From Ktedonospora formicarum (lineage in GTDB: Bacteria; Chloroflexota; Ktedonobacteria; Ktedonobacterales; Ktedonobacteraceae), in NCBI RefSeq assembly GCF_016587355.1, contig NZ_BNJF01000004.1, positions 310,001-374,000 of the forward strand: 64,000 nt of DNA, given 5' to 3'. A program made the position numbers and the translations under genes. Below, piece by piece: positions 28,519 to 37,060 of this stretch; position 1 is the first letter of the stretch; each line of letters begins with the position of its first letter. The notes under the pieces are model-generated. The model had not been told where the DNA came from. It saw nothing but the letters and a program-made list of their open reading frames with translations, and did no database searches.

Positions 28519-28914
28519 CTAGCGCCGGTTCCGCGCCCGCAGCACTCGCAGGCCGAAGGGCATCCTCGCGTCCATCGCCTGGAAGAGCCGCTCGGCTCGA
28601 TCCTCGGGCATGGCCACGATCATCTGCTTGACGAGTTCCTCGACCTGCGGGTTGTCCCACATGGGAGCCAACGCGCTGATGAGCATCTCGATCGCATTGT
28701 TGCCGGTCAGGGACTCGATCGCATTGTTGCCGATCAGGGACTCGATCGCATTGTTGCCGGTCAGGGACTCGACCAGCAACTGGGCGAGGAGCTTGATTTC
28801 CTCTTCGGCGATGTTCGGCATGCTCACCAACCGAAGCAGGGTCGCAGCCTGCGTGGCGAGGGGGCTCCCGGCAAGTTCGCGGACGTATCGTGCAGCTTCC
28901 TGGCGATCGCTCAT
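28519..28914 (-). CDS. Unknown protein with internal tandem repeats
   Basis: A 131-aa protein beginning MSDRQEAARYVRELAGSPL. ATG 28914 follows AAAGGAGGAGATCGCG; the frame stays open to 28971 without a better site. The middle has three copies of a nine-residue unit (ESLTGNNAI type). No signal, membrane helix or known motif. The base composition is more GC-rich than its neighbours, which suggests a separate origin. It lies alone between the compound inverted repeat and the IS1182 element. Confidence 0.6.
   Translation of the reverse strand: MSDRQEAARYVRELAGSPLATQAATLLRLVSMPNIAEEEIKLLAQLLVESLTGNNAIESLIGNNAIESLTGNNAIEMLISALAPMWDNPQVEELVKQMIVAMPEDRAERLFQAMDARMPFGLRVLRARNRR
28687..28767. repeat. 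27-bp in-frame tandem repeat, three units
   Basis: Units at 28687-28713, 28714-28740 and 28741-28767 differ by one base in the middle copy. They encode the nine-residue repeats of the protein at 28519-28914 and are a likely site of copy-number change. Confidence 0.9.
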
Positions 28915-29270
28915 CGCGATCTCCTCCTTTGAGTTGGACGGACAGAACTGGGACGTACTGACACTGAGCAATCGGTGGTCTCTCTTTCTTCATGCCTGTG
29001 GGAGCGCATGTTGAAGGGGTTCATCTTGTGAGAGGTATGACTACTGTCCTCTCCTGGTGCGCCTGTGTCCTCCGCGAGGTCTCAACGATCAAGACACACG
29101 AGGGAAACCAGCGGGGATGAACCAACCCGGTCACCTTTAAGCCTGCGCGCAAGCCGCAAACTCACGTCCTTCGATGGTGACAACCGAAATACTCGTACGC
29201 TTAGTATAGAAGGACTGTTGGACGAAAGCAAGCTCGAACCATCCTGATGTGTTCACTGGTTGCAAAAAGT

Positions 29271-29303
29271 TGTGGCGCACCCAATAGCAATGGGTGCGCC
29301 ACA
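29271..29303. terminator. 13-bp perfect hairpin beside the IS1182 element
   Basis: TGTGGCGCACCCA at 29271-29283 and TGGGTGCGCCACA at 29291-29303 pair perfectly around a 7-nt loop, with AAAAAG before and CTTTT after. It lies seven nt outside the left end of the IS and would act as a two-way terminator. The 29000-29260 stretch holds no convincing gene. Confidence 0.65.
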
Positions 29304-29328
29304 GCTTTTGACTCTGTTGGCGAATGGT

Positions 29329-30734
29329 TTAAAGAGCAAGGGAAGCAAAATGGGAAATATGACGTTGAGAAGGTGTCGCACCCATTTGCCATTGAAAGAG
29401 GCGAACCACATTCATAGCCGTGGCAATCAGAACATGTTGAAGATGCTTTTTTTCTTGGCCAAGATAACGGGAAACACGAAGACCAAAAGCGCGTACCCCT
29501 TGAGAAATTGTGCCTTCAATCCCAGATCGCTTGGCATAACGTTCTTTGAACGCTTTCGTGGTTTGACGCTTTCGAGCCGCCTGAATAGCCTCATGATGTT
29601 CCCGTTGCCGAAAGACAATTTGCCGTGGATTGACTGCTGCGCGGGTACATTGTGAACGAACCGAGCAAGCGAGGCAGTCTTTTTTGCTAAATTGGGCACG
29701 AATGACATCTGAAACGTTTTTGTCTTGCTTCACGGTCCATTTCTTGCTTGTTTTCCCTTGTGGACAGGTCACGTTCTTCTTCTCCCAATCAATCAGAAAT
29801 TGGGTATTGTCCAGTCCTTCTGGAGATTTTGATTGCCAACTCCCATTCACGGCAACTGGTCCTATGATCTCCACCCCATACGTTCTCTGACTCGTTACGA
29901 GATGTTCTCCATCCACATACCCTGTATCCATGAGGTGTTCTGAGGGAAGGAGCTGCTTTCGCTCCAATCTCTGATGAATAATGCTCGTCATTTCCATATC
30001 CTGTGTTGTAGCTGCTGTCGTTTCCACATGGAGAATCAGGTGTGGAGAGACATCGTCACAGGTTTCAGTCAGATGGGCTTTATACCCAGTCCACACGATA
30101 TCGCGCTTGATGTTGAGGTGTGCCTGTGTGTCGTAGGGGGAAGCGATCAGAAGAGACGAAGGAGGTATATTATCATTTGAGCGCCATCCTATCTTGCCAT
30201 CCTCGATCCAAAATTGTTGGAGCCAGACACACCGCAGAATTTCCACTGCCGGAATGTTCCGCAACCAGGAAGGCGCATCTGTCTCCCATATCCAATTGAG
30301 CGCCTCCCATCCATCTTGTCCGATTTGTTCTACCAGAGCTTGCAGTTTGGTAGTCTCTCTGGGCATGCGAAAGTCTTGGATACGCAGTGCATAGCGATCA
30401 TACCAGGCTTGTGGCGTGTGAGCGCGCAGCCAGTCTGGAACCACAACAGCTAAGCTATTGAGAGCGGCTCGTAACGTTTCTCCTGCGCACTCGATCCGAT
30501 TCATGGTGCGAATGGCCGCCTCAATATGGGTGGAATCCGTGCGTTGTTTTCCTCTTTCTTTTACCCAACCCCGCTCTCGGCAGATCGAGAGGAGGGTGGT
30601 AAGAAAAATTTCTTCTAAGCCACCTTTGAGGACACGGCTGCGGAATTCGCTCAACACGGAAAAATCACACCCCGGATCGGTCAATTCTAAACTTAAGAGG
30701 TATTTGAAATCAATACGCGTTTTCACCGCCTCAG
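29329..30734 (-). pseudogene. IS1182-family transposase A, C-terminal part
   Basis: Continues the gene that starts at 33994. The segment reads from EAVKTRIDFKYLLSLELTD through the DSTH motif (KQRTDSTHIEAAIRTMNR), the second catalytic region (MDTGYVDGEHLV) and the C-terminal GIEGTISQGVRAFGLR. It aligns along its length with the intact transposase at 37167-38810. The break falls in the codon context RQ-VTEAV and is bounded by a 6-bp target duplication, so the gene would be intact without the insertion. Confidence 0.9.
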
Positions 30735-30754
30735 TTACCTTTCTTGTTTAGACT

Positions 30755-32259
30755 ACCTAAGTTTCGCCCAAAGTAACGACAACGTGTAACGGTGTCAACA
30801 AGCTCTGCAAAGGATGGAGCAATGAATGAGCCAGGCAAGCCTGTTGGTTCAACACGATCTCAGCAACGGCTCCGGAGACATCAAAGCGGAGCAAGCCACT
30901 CACGTGAAAGACATCACGGACCATCCGCAGGGGGCCGTAGTGTTGGATCTTGTGGCAACTCAGCCATTGGCGTGCCCAGACCACCACGTTGTGGGCCAAA
31001 GAGCCAAGCAGCACCAGCATATGCTGAGCTTCAAAGCGCTTCTTGCGGCGTTTGGTGAGACCCAACCCTTGCTTGTCCCCTTTGAAAGCCGTTTCGATCC
31101 CTCCTCCTCGCTGATCATAGAAGGTGACATACGCCAAGAGCACAGCCACCGAATCGCTGGCCTGTGCTGCTTGCCATCCCAGCATGGTGAGCACCTGCTG
31201 GATTTCCAACGAAAAAATTAGAATGCCATAGGCAAACGTCCCATCAATGCGGCGACAACGTACCGCAATGCGCTGCACGGGACGGATATAACCAGTCGCT
31301 GGCTCGCTCACCCAGCCAAAGGAGCGCTCCGACCAGTTGGGGTCCTGGATCCACTCGTTGACCGTCTTGCACAGACGCGCGATGCGCCGTCCCGAATATT
31401 CTTTCGCCATGATCTCGTATCCTCGCGCAAGCAGCCAATTCAGGTCATCCTCAGTTCCGGCTCCTGCGTCCACACGAATGATGGTCCGCCTGCGCTTGGC
31501 TTCGTCCAGTTGCAAGGTGGCTTCCGCAGCCTCCACCAACGGTTGCAACGCTTTGATCAACTGAACGTTGCCTGCAAAAAGTTGATCGACGACCACTTCT
31601 TCATAGCGAGTAGCCAACACGCGACCCAATTGCCGCCCTCGGCGGTGATAGAGTCCGGCAAAGTACCCCTTCGTCGCAAAAGCCGCTTTGGGTCCACAGG
31701 GCATGCCAGTCAGATCCACATCCAGCAGTTGGGAACCGGCTTGATAATCGTGCCGAAATCCCTGGCTGTGGGAGCGATAGATCTCATCGAGCGCCTGATG
31801 CAGTTGGCTCACATTTTCAGGCATGCAGGCATCCAGCGTTTCTTGTACCACTGACTGCTCGGCACAGGCCGCTCGACCGAAGGCGTGTTGCAAGCCTGGG
31901 TCGGCTCGCAGTCGAGTATTGATTTCGACCAGCCCATGGGCTCCAGCCAACAGACTAATAAACGCATCTGTCAGCTTGTCGATGGGGGCATGCTTGACGG
32001 TTTTCTGCTTGATCTGGACCTGGGCGCGAATCGGACCAAAGAGATCGAGTTGACGCAACTTCACTCCTATGGCCGCCAGAGAAGCGGCTGGGCTAAAATG
32101 GTTCGTGGTGTCTATGATAGACTTGTTCATAGTGATGCTCCTTCTCATGTCAGCGAATTTGGCTTTTTTCATGAGATCAGAGTCATCACTTTTCTTCTGG
32201 CTTTGGCAAGCTCGTCTTTACCGGGACAACCCTGCCGCTATTTTGGGCGAAACTTAGGT
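30755..32259 (-). mobile_element. IS1380-family element inside the left end of the IS701-like element
   Basis: 1505 bp with 18-bp terminal repeats ACCTAAGTTTCGCCCAAA (30755 onward and reading inward from 32259), flanked by the direct repeat AGACT at 30750-30754 and 32260-32264. Removing it restores the end TTCTTGTTTAGACTAATG of the host element. The flank match can be extended to 7 bp if the repeats are taken to start CCTAAG. Confidence 0.88.
30757..32130 (-). CDS. IS1380-family transposase
   Basis: A DDE transposase of 457 aa from ATG 32130, which has AAGGAG seven nt upstream; the frame extends to 32172 without a site. Features of the family are the SQLLDVDLTGMPCG segment (first Asp), IIRVDAGAGTEDDLNWLLARGY (second Asp) and YDQRGGGIETAFKGDKQGLGL (Glu). 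The stop codon lies within the terminal inverted repeat of the element. It appears intact. Confidence 0.92.
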   Translation of the reverse strand: MNKSIIDTTNHFSPAASLAAIGVKLRQLDLFGPIRAQVQIKQKTVKHAPIDKLTDAFISLLAGAHGLVEINTRLRADPGLQHAFGRAACAEQSVVQETLDACMPENVSQLHQALDEIYRSHSQGFRHDYQAGSQLLDVDLTGMPCGPKAAFATKGYFAGLYHRRGRQLGRVLATRYEEVVVDQLFAGNVQLIKALQPLVEAAEATLQLDEAKRRRTIIRVDAGAGTEDDLNWLLARGYEIMAKEYSGRRIARLCKTVNEWIQDPNWSERSFGWVSEPATGYIRPVQRIAVRCRRIDGTFAYGILIFSLEIQQVLTMLGWQAAQASDSVAVLLAYVTFYDQRGGGIETAFKGDKQGLGLTKRRKKRFEAQHMLVLLGSLAHNVVVWARQWLSCHKIQHYGPLRMVRDVFHVSGLLRFDVSGAVAEIVLNQQACLAHSLLHPLQSLLTPLHVVVTLGET

Positions 32260-32354
32260 AGACTAATGTAGAGCAAAAAGGCAATCTCTCTTGCGAAAGA
32301 TTGCCAAAGCGAGTACTGTTCCGGTATCAAAGAAACAAAAGGAGCAGAACTCGC

Positions 32355-33668
32355 ATGTACCTTACCACATGGAACGAGTTTCGTCACGAGATCTATGACT
32401 GCTTTTTGCGAGCCAAAGATGCGCTGTTCAATACGGTGGATGCACTGATGACGGAAACGCAAGCCAAATCGTTGCCAGAAGTGACACAATCGCTCTGGTT
32501 TGAAAGAAAGTGGTCGTCGATCTATGAAGCGTTTGAAGATGGTCGCATTGATCAACAGGCGCTGCGAAAGGTGTTCATCCGGTATTTACCCGAGAAGGAA
32601 GTAGGTTCCAGCTTGTGGATCGGGATTGATACCAGTAGCATAGCTCGTCCGAGATCGCTCACCGCCAGAGATCGCAGTGCGCTGCCGGTCCATAATCTGC
32701 CGAAGTGCGAGAAGCCAGTCACGTTTGGATGGCAGTTCTCGACGGTCGTCGCTTTGCCTGATCCTGCCAGCAGTTGGACCTACATCCTGGACCAGCAGCG
32801 AGTGAACACGGGGACGACCGCAGCGCAGATGGCCTTTGCCCAATTGCAGCAGTTGAGTTCGTTGTTGCCCAAGGAAACGGTGGTGGTGCTGGATCGGGGA
32901 TACAACGCGATCTGGCTCTGGTGCCAATGCAGCACCTTGCCTTTGCAGGGGACGCTGATCCGTCTCAAAGGCAACCGCTGTTTTTACCGCGCAGCGCCTG
33001 CTCCCTCGGGCAAACGAGGAGCACCACGCAAAGATGGAGAGAAACTGCAACCTGAGGAGGAGAGCAGCCATGGGAGTCCAGATGGGACATGGCAGGGTCA
33101 GGATGCCAAAGGTCGACTGGTCACGGTCACGTGGTGGAAACAGGTCCACGTCAAGCAAGCACGCTGGCTGGAAGTGACGGTTCTGCAGGTCGTGCGGCCT
33201 CATGCGACCAACAAAGAGCGCGATCCCCGCGTCAGTTGGTTTGTCTGGATCGGAGACACATCGGTGGATCTTGCCTCCATCGCCCTGGGCTATGTGCGCC
33301 GCTTTGGACAAGAACATGGCTATCGCTTTGACAAACAGGCGTTGTTGTGGGAGAAACCGCGCTTGCGTACTCCAGAGCAGTTTGAGCGCTGGAGCCTGAT
33401 CGTGGCGATTGCTCACAATCAGGTGGTTCTGGCACGTTCGGTGGTCGAACCGCAACTGCGTCCGTGGGAAAACAAGCAACGGGTGTCTACCCCGCAGCAA
33501 GTGCGACGCGGGATTGGCAAATTGTTGCCTCGTTTGGGAACCCCGGCCAAGCCGGTCCAACTGCGCGGAAAATCGAAAGGCCGCCAAATGGGGGTGCAGA
33601 TTGGCAAAGCGAAGCGGTTTCCGGTCGTTCACAAGACGCCAAAATTGCCTCCCCTGATTCCCAAATAA
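32355..33668 (+). CDS. IS701/IS4-superfamily transposase
   Basis: A 437-aa DDE transposase. The first Asp is in SLWIGIDTSSIARP, the second in ETVVVLDRGYNAIWLW; the C-terminal half has EKPRLRTPEQFERWSLIVAI and ends in a basic tail. ATG 32355 follows AAAGGAGCAGAACTCGC; the open frame begins earlier at 32301 without a site. The gene runs opposite to the IS1182 gene it interrupts and looks intact. Family placement between IS701 and IS4 is not certain. Confidence 0.85.
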   Translation: MYLTTWNEFRHEIYDCFLRAKDALFNTVDALMTETQAKSLPEVTQSLWFERKWSSIYEAFEDGRIDQQALRKVFIRYLPEKEVGSSLWIGIDTSSIARPRSLTARDRSALPVHNLPKCEKPVTFGWQFSTVVALPDPASSWTYILDQQRVNTGTTAAQMAFAQLQQLSSLLPKETVVVLDRGYNAIWLWCQCSTLPLQGTLIRLKGNRCFYRAAPAPSGKRGAPRKDGEKLQPEEESSHGSPDGTWQGQDAKGRLVTVTWWKQVHVKQARWLEVTVLQVVRPHATNKERDPRVSWFVWIGDTSVDLASIALGYVRRFGQEHGYRFDKQALLWEKPRLRTPEQFERWSLIVAIAHNQVVLARSVVEPQLRPWENKQRVSTPQQVRRGIGKLLPRLGTPAKPVQLRGKSKGRQMGVQIGKAKRFPVVHKTPKLPPLIPK

Positions 33669-33756
33669 CCAATTTGGGCGCTTTTTCATCGATCCTGGCT
33701 CATTTCACGGAACTTTTTCATGAGTTCTGGTAGATAGACGTTAGTTTAAACAAGAA

Positions 33757-33994
33757 TTACCTGACGATCCGAGTAATTCTCCATATATTGAATGATGCTT
33801 ATCAGGGCTAGTCTCCACGGTTGCTCGGCGAATTGACCATTACTGGGGTAGAGTGAAGTGAATTGCTCGTCATGATAGAGTGCACCAAATTCATCACGTA
33901 ACCACATGTACCGATTCCCCTTTGGAAAGAGGCTTCTGGCGACACGAGCGGTTTCTTCGGGAATGGCTGGCAGTGATTGCGGATGCAGGGACAT
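33757..33994 (-). pseudogene. IS1182-family transposase A, N-terminal part
   Basis: Starts at ATG 33994 with AAGGAGAACGCTC upstream and encodes the conserved start LPAIPEETARVARSLFPKG and the WRLALISIIQYMENYSDRQ segment. It then runs into the inserted element, where the frame stops at 33746. It aligns with residues 1-79 of the intact transposase of element B. Confidence 0.9.
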
Positions 33995-34310
33995 GAGCGT
34001 TCTCCTTCACATCTTGCCTATCTTGCTGGCTTTTCACCTTCCTTCAGCAATTTTACCATTTTTCTCTTTCTCTCAGCCAATGCTATTCGCCAACAGAGTC
34101 GCTGCACGAAGCGGAGCAAGGCATAGATGTCATCATTTTAAGATACTGTAGACTCCTCACCAGATTGGAGGGGTTCGAAGAGGATTGGAAAGGAAGAAGG
34201 AACGCAGAAGAGGCAAGGGTGAGACCAAGGAGAGCTGCACCATCGCACGTGTGGCCCTCCTCCAGCGCTGGAGGAGGGCCACCACGACCTCCTCCAGCGC
34301 GTCTTGATGG

Positions 34311-34613
34311 TTACAGGTCGATGGACCTGAACCGATCTCCGAGCCCCTCCCCGAGCTCCTTCAGCAGCTTCTTGATCTGCTCATCGAGCTCAGGCTCACC
34401 AGCCCGGTCAAGCGCCGCCTTGTGGAGCGCCGGGAATTCGCGACCGTGGAGGATCTTCAGACCAAAGATGGTCATGAAGTCCCCCTCGGGACCGTCAGAG
34501 AGCGTCTCGAGGATGTTGACGAGATCGAACTCCTTCTTGGCACTCGCCTCACGCGCCCTGCGAAGGCGCTCCCGGATGGCCCTCGCGTATGCCTTGTCTT
34601 GTTCCAGTGACAC
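34311..34613 (-). CDS. Unknown small helical protein
   Basis: A 100-aa protein starting at GTG 34613 with GGGAGGA six nt upstream. It is highly charged and probably all helical (AYARAIRERLRRAREASAKK, then ELDEQIKKLLKELGEGLGD). No family recognised. It lies between IS1182 element A and the ISKra4-type element, and may be a passenger of the latter if that element's left end lies near 34200. Confidence 0.5.
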   Translation of the reverse strand: MSLEQDKAYARAIRERLRRAREASAKKEFDLVNILETLSDGPEGDFMTIFGLKILHGREFPALHKAALDRAGEPELDEQIKKLLKELGEGLGDRFRSIDL

Positions 34614-34989
34614 GATTCCTCCCAGAATCGTCGTCGGGTTCCCTCTGGCGGTTGCCAGGGGAAGATTGGAGGGTTTCTTGCTTCCTGTGCTTGCTTACCG
34701 CGCTCTTGCTGCGATAGAAGCCAACTGCAGCAACACCTCTCCCTGGCTTCCTTCACGCACTACGCTTTCTGCGACCCTTGTGGTGCGAACGCACGCAGGT
34801 GGATGGAAACCGATCTTGCTGCCAAGCAGTATAGGCCATGTCAGGCACAATATGGGTATGCATCTCTGTGCACACGAAGATGACTTGGTCGCGAGGAGCT
34901 TCATTGACGGAGAGATCACACGAGCCCATACGGTGGGAAGATTTGTCTCCAGAGGCCAACGAACCCTCGCTCTTTTCCTCTCATATGAT
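34614..34989. other. Region without a convincing gene
   Basis: About 375 nt between the small helical protein and the end of the ISKra4-type transposase. Frames here lack ribosome sites. It probably includes the 3' end of the IS, but no terminal repeat was identified. Confidence 0.4.
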
Positions 34990-36603
34990 TCAGGCTGTAC
35001 GCTCACGATAGGCCCGTTGCCGACACCGCCCAGAACAGTACGCTCTCTGTCGCCCTCCACGCCGACGACCACGTAATTGTACCAGCTCTGCTCCACAGAA
35101 GAGACACGTTTCTCCCTGCACGCCTCCTGCCCTGTGAAAGAGATCATTCACCCGCTTTGGAACGCTCCTCTCCTTCTTTTTCTGCTGACGACGGCCGCAA
35201 GGATGCATGGAACGGGAGTGCCGTGTTGGTGGCACCAGAGGCAAAGGCGTCATACGTCGCATGATATGTCCCTGTCGCTCACGATAGGCCCGTTGCCGAC
35301 ATCGCCCAGAACAGTACCGTTTGGGTCGATGCCCTTTTTGTCGTCTCAGAGGCCCTCCACAGAGGCAGGTGTCTTGCCCGAGGCGCTGTGATGACGACGC
35401 TGCGAGAGAGCGTCCTGGACGGCATGAGCGCTCTCTAGAGGGCAGATGTGTCTCGTGAGAGACAACCACAGGAGCGGTTGTCTCCAAGGACGAAACCGGC
35501 GGAGCAAGTTCTTGAGATGCCGTCGATGAGAGAAGAGAAGGCGAAGAGGGCTCTGGCAGGCAGGAGCGATCCCTGAGACGGAATGAGCGCGATCGAGATT
35601 GGGGCTGGCTTTCACAACAAGGCTCCCTTGAGAGATATGCCTGCTTGAGCGCCTTGGTGAGAGCCTTGCGCCACATTTCTTGCCACCGCTCATTACACAC
35701 GGCGTTGCGTAAGGCCAGCATGGGGTTGACATGATCGCGTTGCCAGTGCATGCCTGAACCTTTGAGACGTGCTTGGACCACCAGTTTATTGGCGCTTTCG
35801 ACCATACCCGAGCCAATGGGCCAGCCGTGCTCCCGAAAGGTGGGATACTGCATCAAGGGCTCCCGCTTGCGCAGATAATCGAGATGTTCCTGGATTCCCT
35901 TCTGCTGGAGCAGATCGCTCCCCAAATGATTGGCCATACGCAGTAGAGGACGGGGACCACGGTGTTTGAGCACATGCAAACAGCGCGAGAGCATCTGGTC
36001 AGGCAACTGTATTCCCGCTTGTGTACATCCTTCCAGCAGCGCGCTCACGTGTTCGGCAGCATGGGGAAAGTCCAGAATGCGCACCGCATCCGGTCGATAT
36101 CGTTCGGCAAACGCCTGACACCATTCCGCTCCGTCCGTCACCGCGCACACCTGTGTTGCCTGGGCCACCTTTCGCCGTTGCATCTCTCCTTTGGCCAGTG
36201 CGGTAAAGGTAGCGGCGCCCGACAGGTGGGAAAAATACGAGAGGTGGTCCACGTGGATCTCCTGAGTTGCAGGCTTCCTGTTGGGATCGGGCTTGCTCAC
36301 AGATTCCCCAATAGCGACGGTGCGCACCTCAACCCACTGCTTGTGCACCAGTGAAATCATAGCGCCATCGGCACTCACCACGCGGAGCTTCGGCGCTGGC
36401 ACATCTTTGCGTGTTTCGGACGGAGGAGCCAGAGACGCCTCTGTCTGAGCAACATCCATCCACGCGCCCATCTGCTCAGTCAAGCGGCGGGCGGTTTCGG
36501 TGCTCACCTGGACCCCCAACAGATCACCGAGCATCTGAGCAGCTTGCGCAAACGGCAAGCAACTGGCCAGATGGGCGAGGTGCTCCTGTTGACGCGGCGC
36601 CAA
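34990..36603 (-). CDS. ISKra4-family transposase, ORF B, with C-terminal zinc-finger extension
   Basis: Catalytic part of a transposase made by frameshifting from ORF A. The frame includes LRVVSADGAMISL (first Asp), AVTDGAEWCQAFAERY and RILDFPHAAEHV (second Asp), and GWPIGSGMVESANKLVVQAR (Glu region), all matching the intact homologue at 54961-56208. About 200 extra residues follow, with two copies of a finger ending YCSGRCRQRAYRER and starting with a CxCGG or CxFCG pair. The other copy lacks this extension. The annotated start is a TTG within the open frame; translation probably enters from ORF A at the slip site 36636-36646. Confidence 0.85.
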   Translation of the reverse strand: MAPRQQEHLAHLASCLPFAQAAQMLGDLLGVQVSTETARRLTEQMGAWMDVAQTEASLAPPSETRKDVPAPKLRVVSADGAMISLVHKQWVEVRTVAIGESVSKPDPNRKPATQEIHVDHLSYFSHLSGAATFTALAKGEMQRRKVAQATQVCAVTDGAEWCQAFAERYRPDAVRILDFPHAAEHVSALLEGCTQAGIQLPDQMLSRCLHVLKHRGPRPLLRMANHLGSDLLQQKGIQEHLDYLRKREPLMQYPTFREHGWPIGSGMVESANKLVVQARLKGSGMHWQRDHVNPMLALRNAVCNERWQEMWRKALTKALKQAYLSREPCCESQPQSRSRSFRLRDRSCLPEPSSPSLLSSTASQELAPPVSSLETTAPVVVSHETHLPSRERSCRPGRSLAASSSQRLGQDTCLCGGPLRRQKGHRPKRYCSGRCRQRAYRERQGHIMRRMTPLPLVPPTRHSRSMHPCGRRQQKKKERSVPKRVNDLFHRAGGVQGETCLFCGAELVQLRGRRRGGRQRAYCSGRCRQRAYRERTA

Positions 36604-36628
36604 GCTTCCTGGCAGTAACTGGAGTTCT

Positions 36629-36979
36629 CTATCGAGGGGGAAAAAAGCTCCGTTGGCACGTGGGGCAGGTGCCGTACGTTCGGTTCAGCGTGACGGATTG
36701 TCCTCCATTGCCTTGCAGGGTCCGCTGATGCTGTCCCCGTGCCTGCAGAGGAACGACACAAGTGGGACACGTCGGAGCTGGCTGGCCGGGCGTTTGCCCC
36801 CATTCTTGGCTCTCACTCGCCTGGGCTGCATCTTGCAACACCTGGGCTTCCAACTCCATCATCCGCCGATGGATCTCGTCTTCCATCTCCACGAACGTTG
36901 CCGTGGGGTGCGCACGGCGCCACTCTTTGATCTCAGTCAAAATGGCAGTACCTGTTCTCAGCCAAGTGTGTTCGTCCAT
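36629..36979 (-). CDS. ISKra4-family transposase, ORF A
   Basis: About 116 aa from ATG 36979: a helical region with IKEWRRAHPTATFVEMEDEI, then a CPTC...CPTC zinc-ribbon-like end, closing SFFPPR. The stop is just past the run of six T and five C shared with ORF B. The matching ORF A of the other copy is at 54657-55013 and ends with the same residues. It is the DNA-binding N-terminal part of the frameshifted transposase. Confidence 0.8.
   Translation of the reverse strand: MDEHTWLRTGTAILTEIKEWRRAHPTATFVEMEDEIHRRMMELEAQVLQDAAQASESQEWGQTPGQPAPTCPTCVVPLQARGQHQRTLQGNGGQSVTLNRTYGTCPTCQRSFFPPR
36636..36646 (-). promoter_or_regulatory. Probable programmed frameshift site, ISKra4 copy 1
   Basis: On the coding strand TTTTTTCCCCC lies at the end of ORF A. 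A -1 shift gives FFPLDRELQLL and enters ORF B. The same run with the same flanks is at 54996-55006 in the other copy. Confidence 0.7.
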
Positions 36980-37060
36980 CCTCTTCTCCATGCTCCTTTT
37001 GCTCTCTGATAGATGTAGTGTATCACCCTTGTCCTTGATCTCGCTCAGCAGTGCAAAAAG

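Larger units (their letters stand above)
30741..33756 (+). mobile_element. IS701/IS4-superfamily element inside the IS1182 gene
   Basis: Terminal repeats start TTCTTGTTTAGACTAATG (left, read across the nested IS1380) and TTCTTGTTTAAACTAACG (right end read inward from 33756). The insertion is flanked by the direct repeat TTACCT at 30735-30740 and 33757-33762. Its own length without the nested IS1380 element is about 1.5 kb. Confidence 0.88.
29310..34100 (-). mobile_element. IS1182-family element A, interrupted by two nested ISs
   Basis: The 18-bp terminal repeats are GACTCTGTTGGCGAATGG at 29310-29327 and its near complement (one mismatch) at 34083-34100. The single transposase gene is cut at 30734/33757 by a 3-kb insertion carrying another element, which itself contains a third. 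Without the insert the element is about 1.77 kb, the same as element B at 37061-38830. Confidence 0.88.

Noticed and set aside
28687..28767. Possible CRISPR array
   Set aside because: The 27-bp units are contiguous with no spacers and encode in-frame repeats.
32586..33689. Minus-strand frame of 367 aa opposite the IS701-like transposase
   Set aside because: The plus strand carries clear DDE transposase motifs; the antisense translation lacks any recognisable pattern.
34990..36979. Terminal repeats for ISKra4 copy 1, based on AAGGGTGA-type matches near 34216 and 37025
   Set aside because: Only 8-9 bases agree and no target duplication surrounds them, so the element ends were not assigned.
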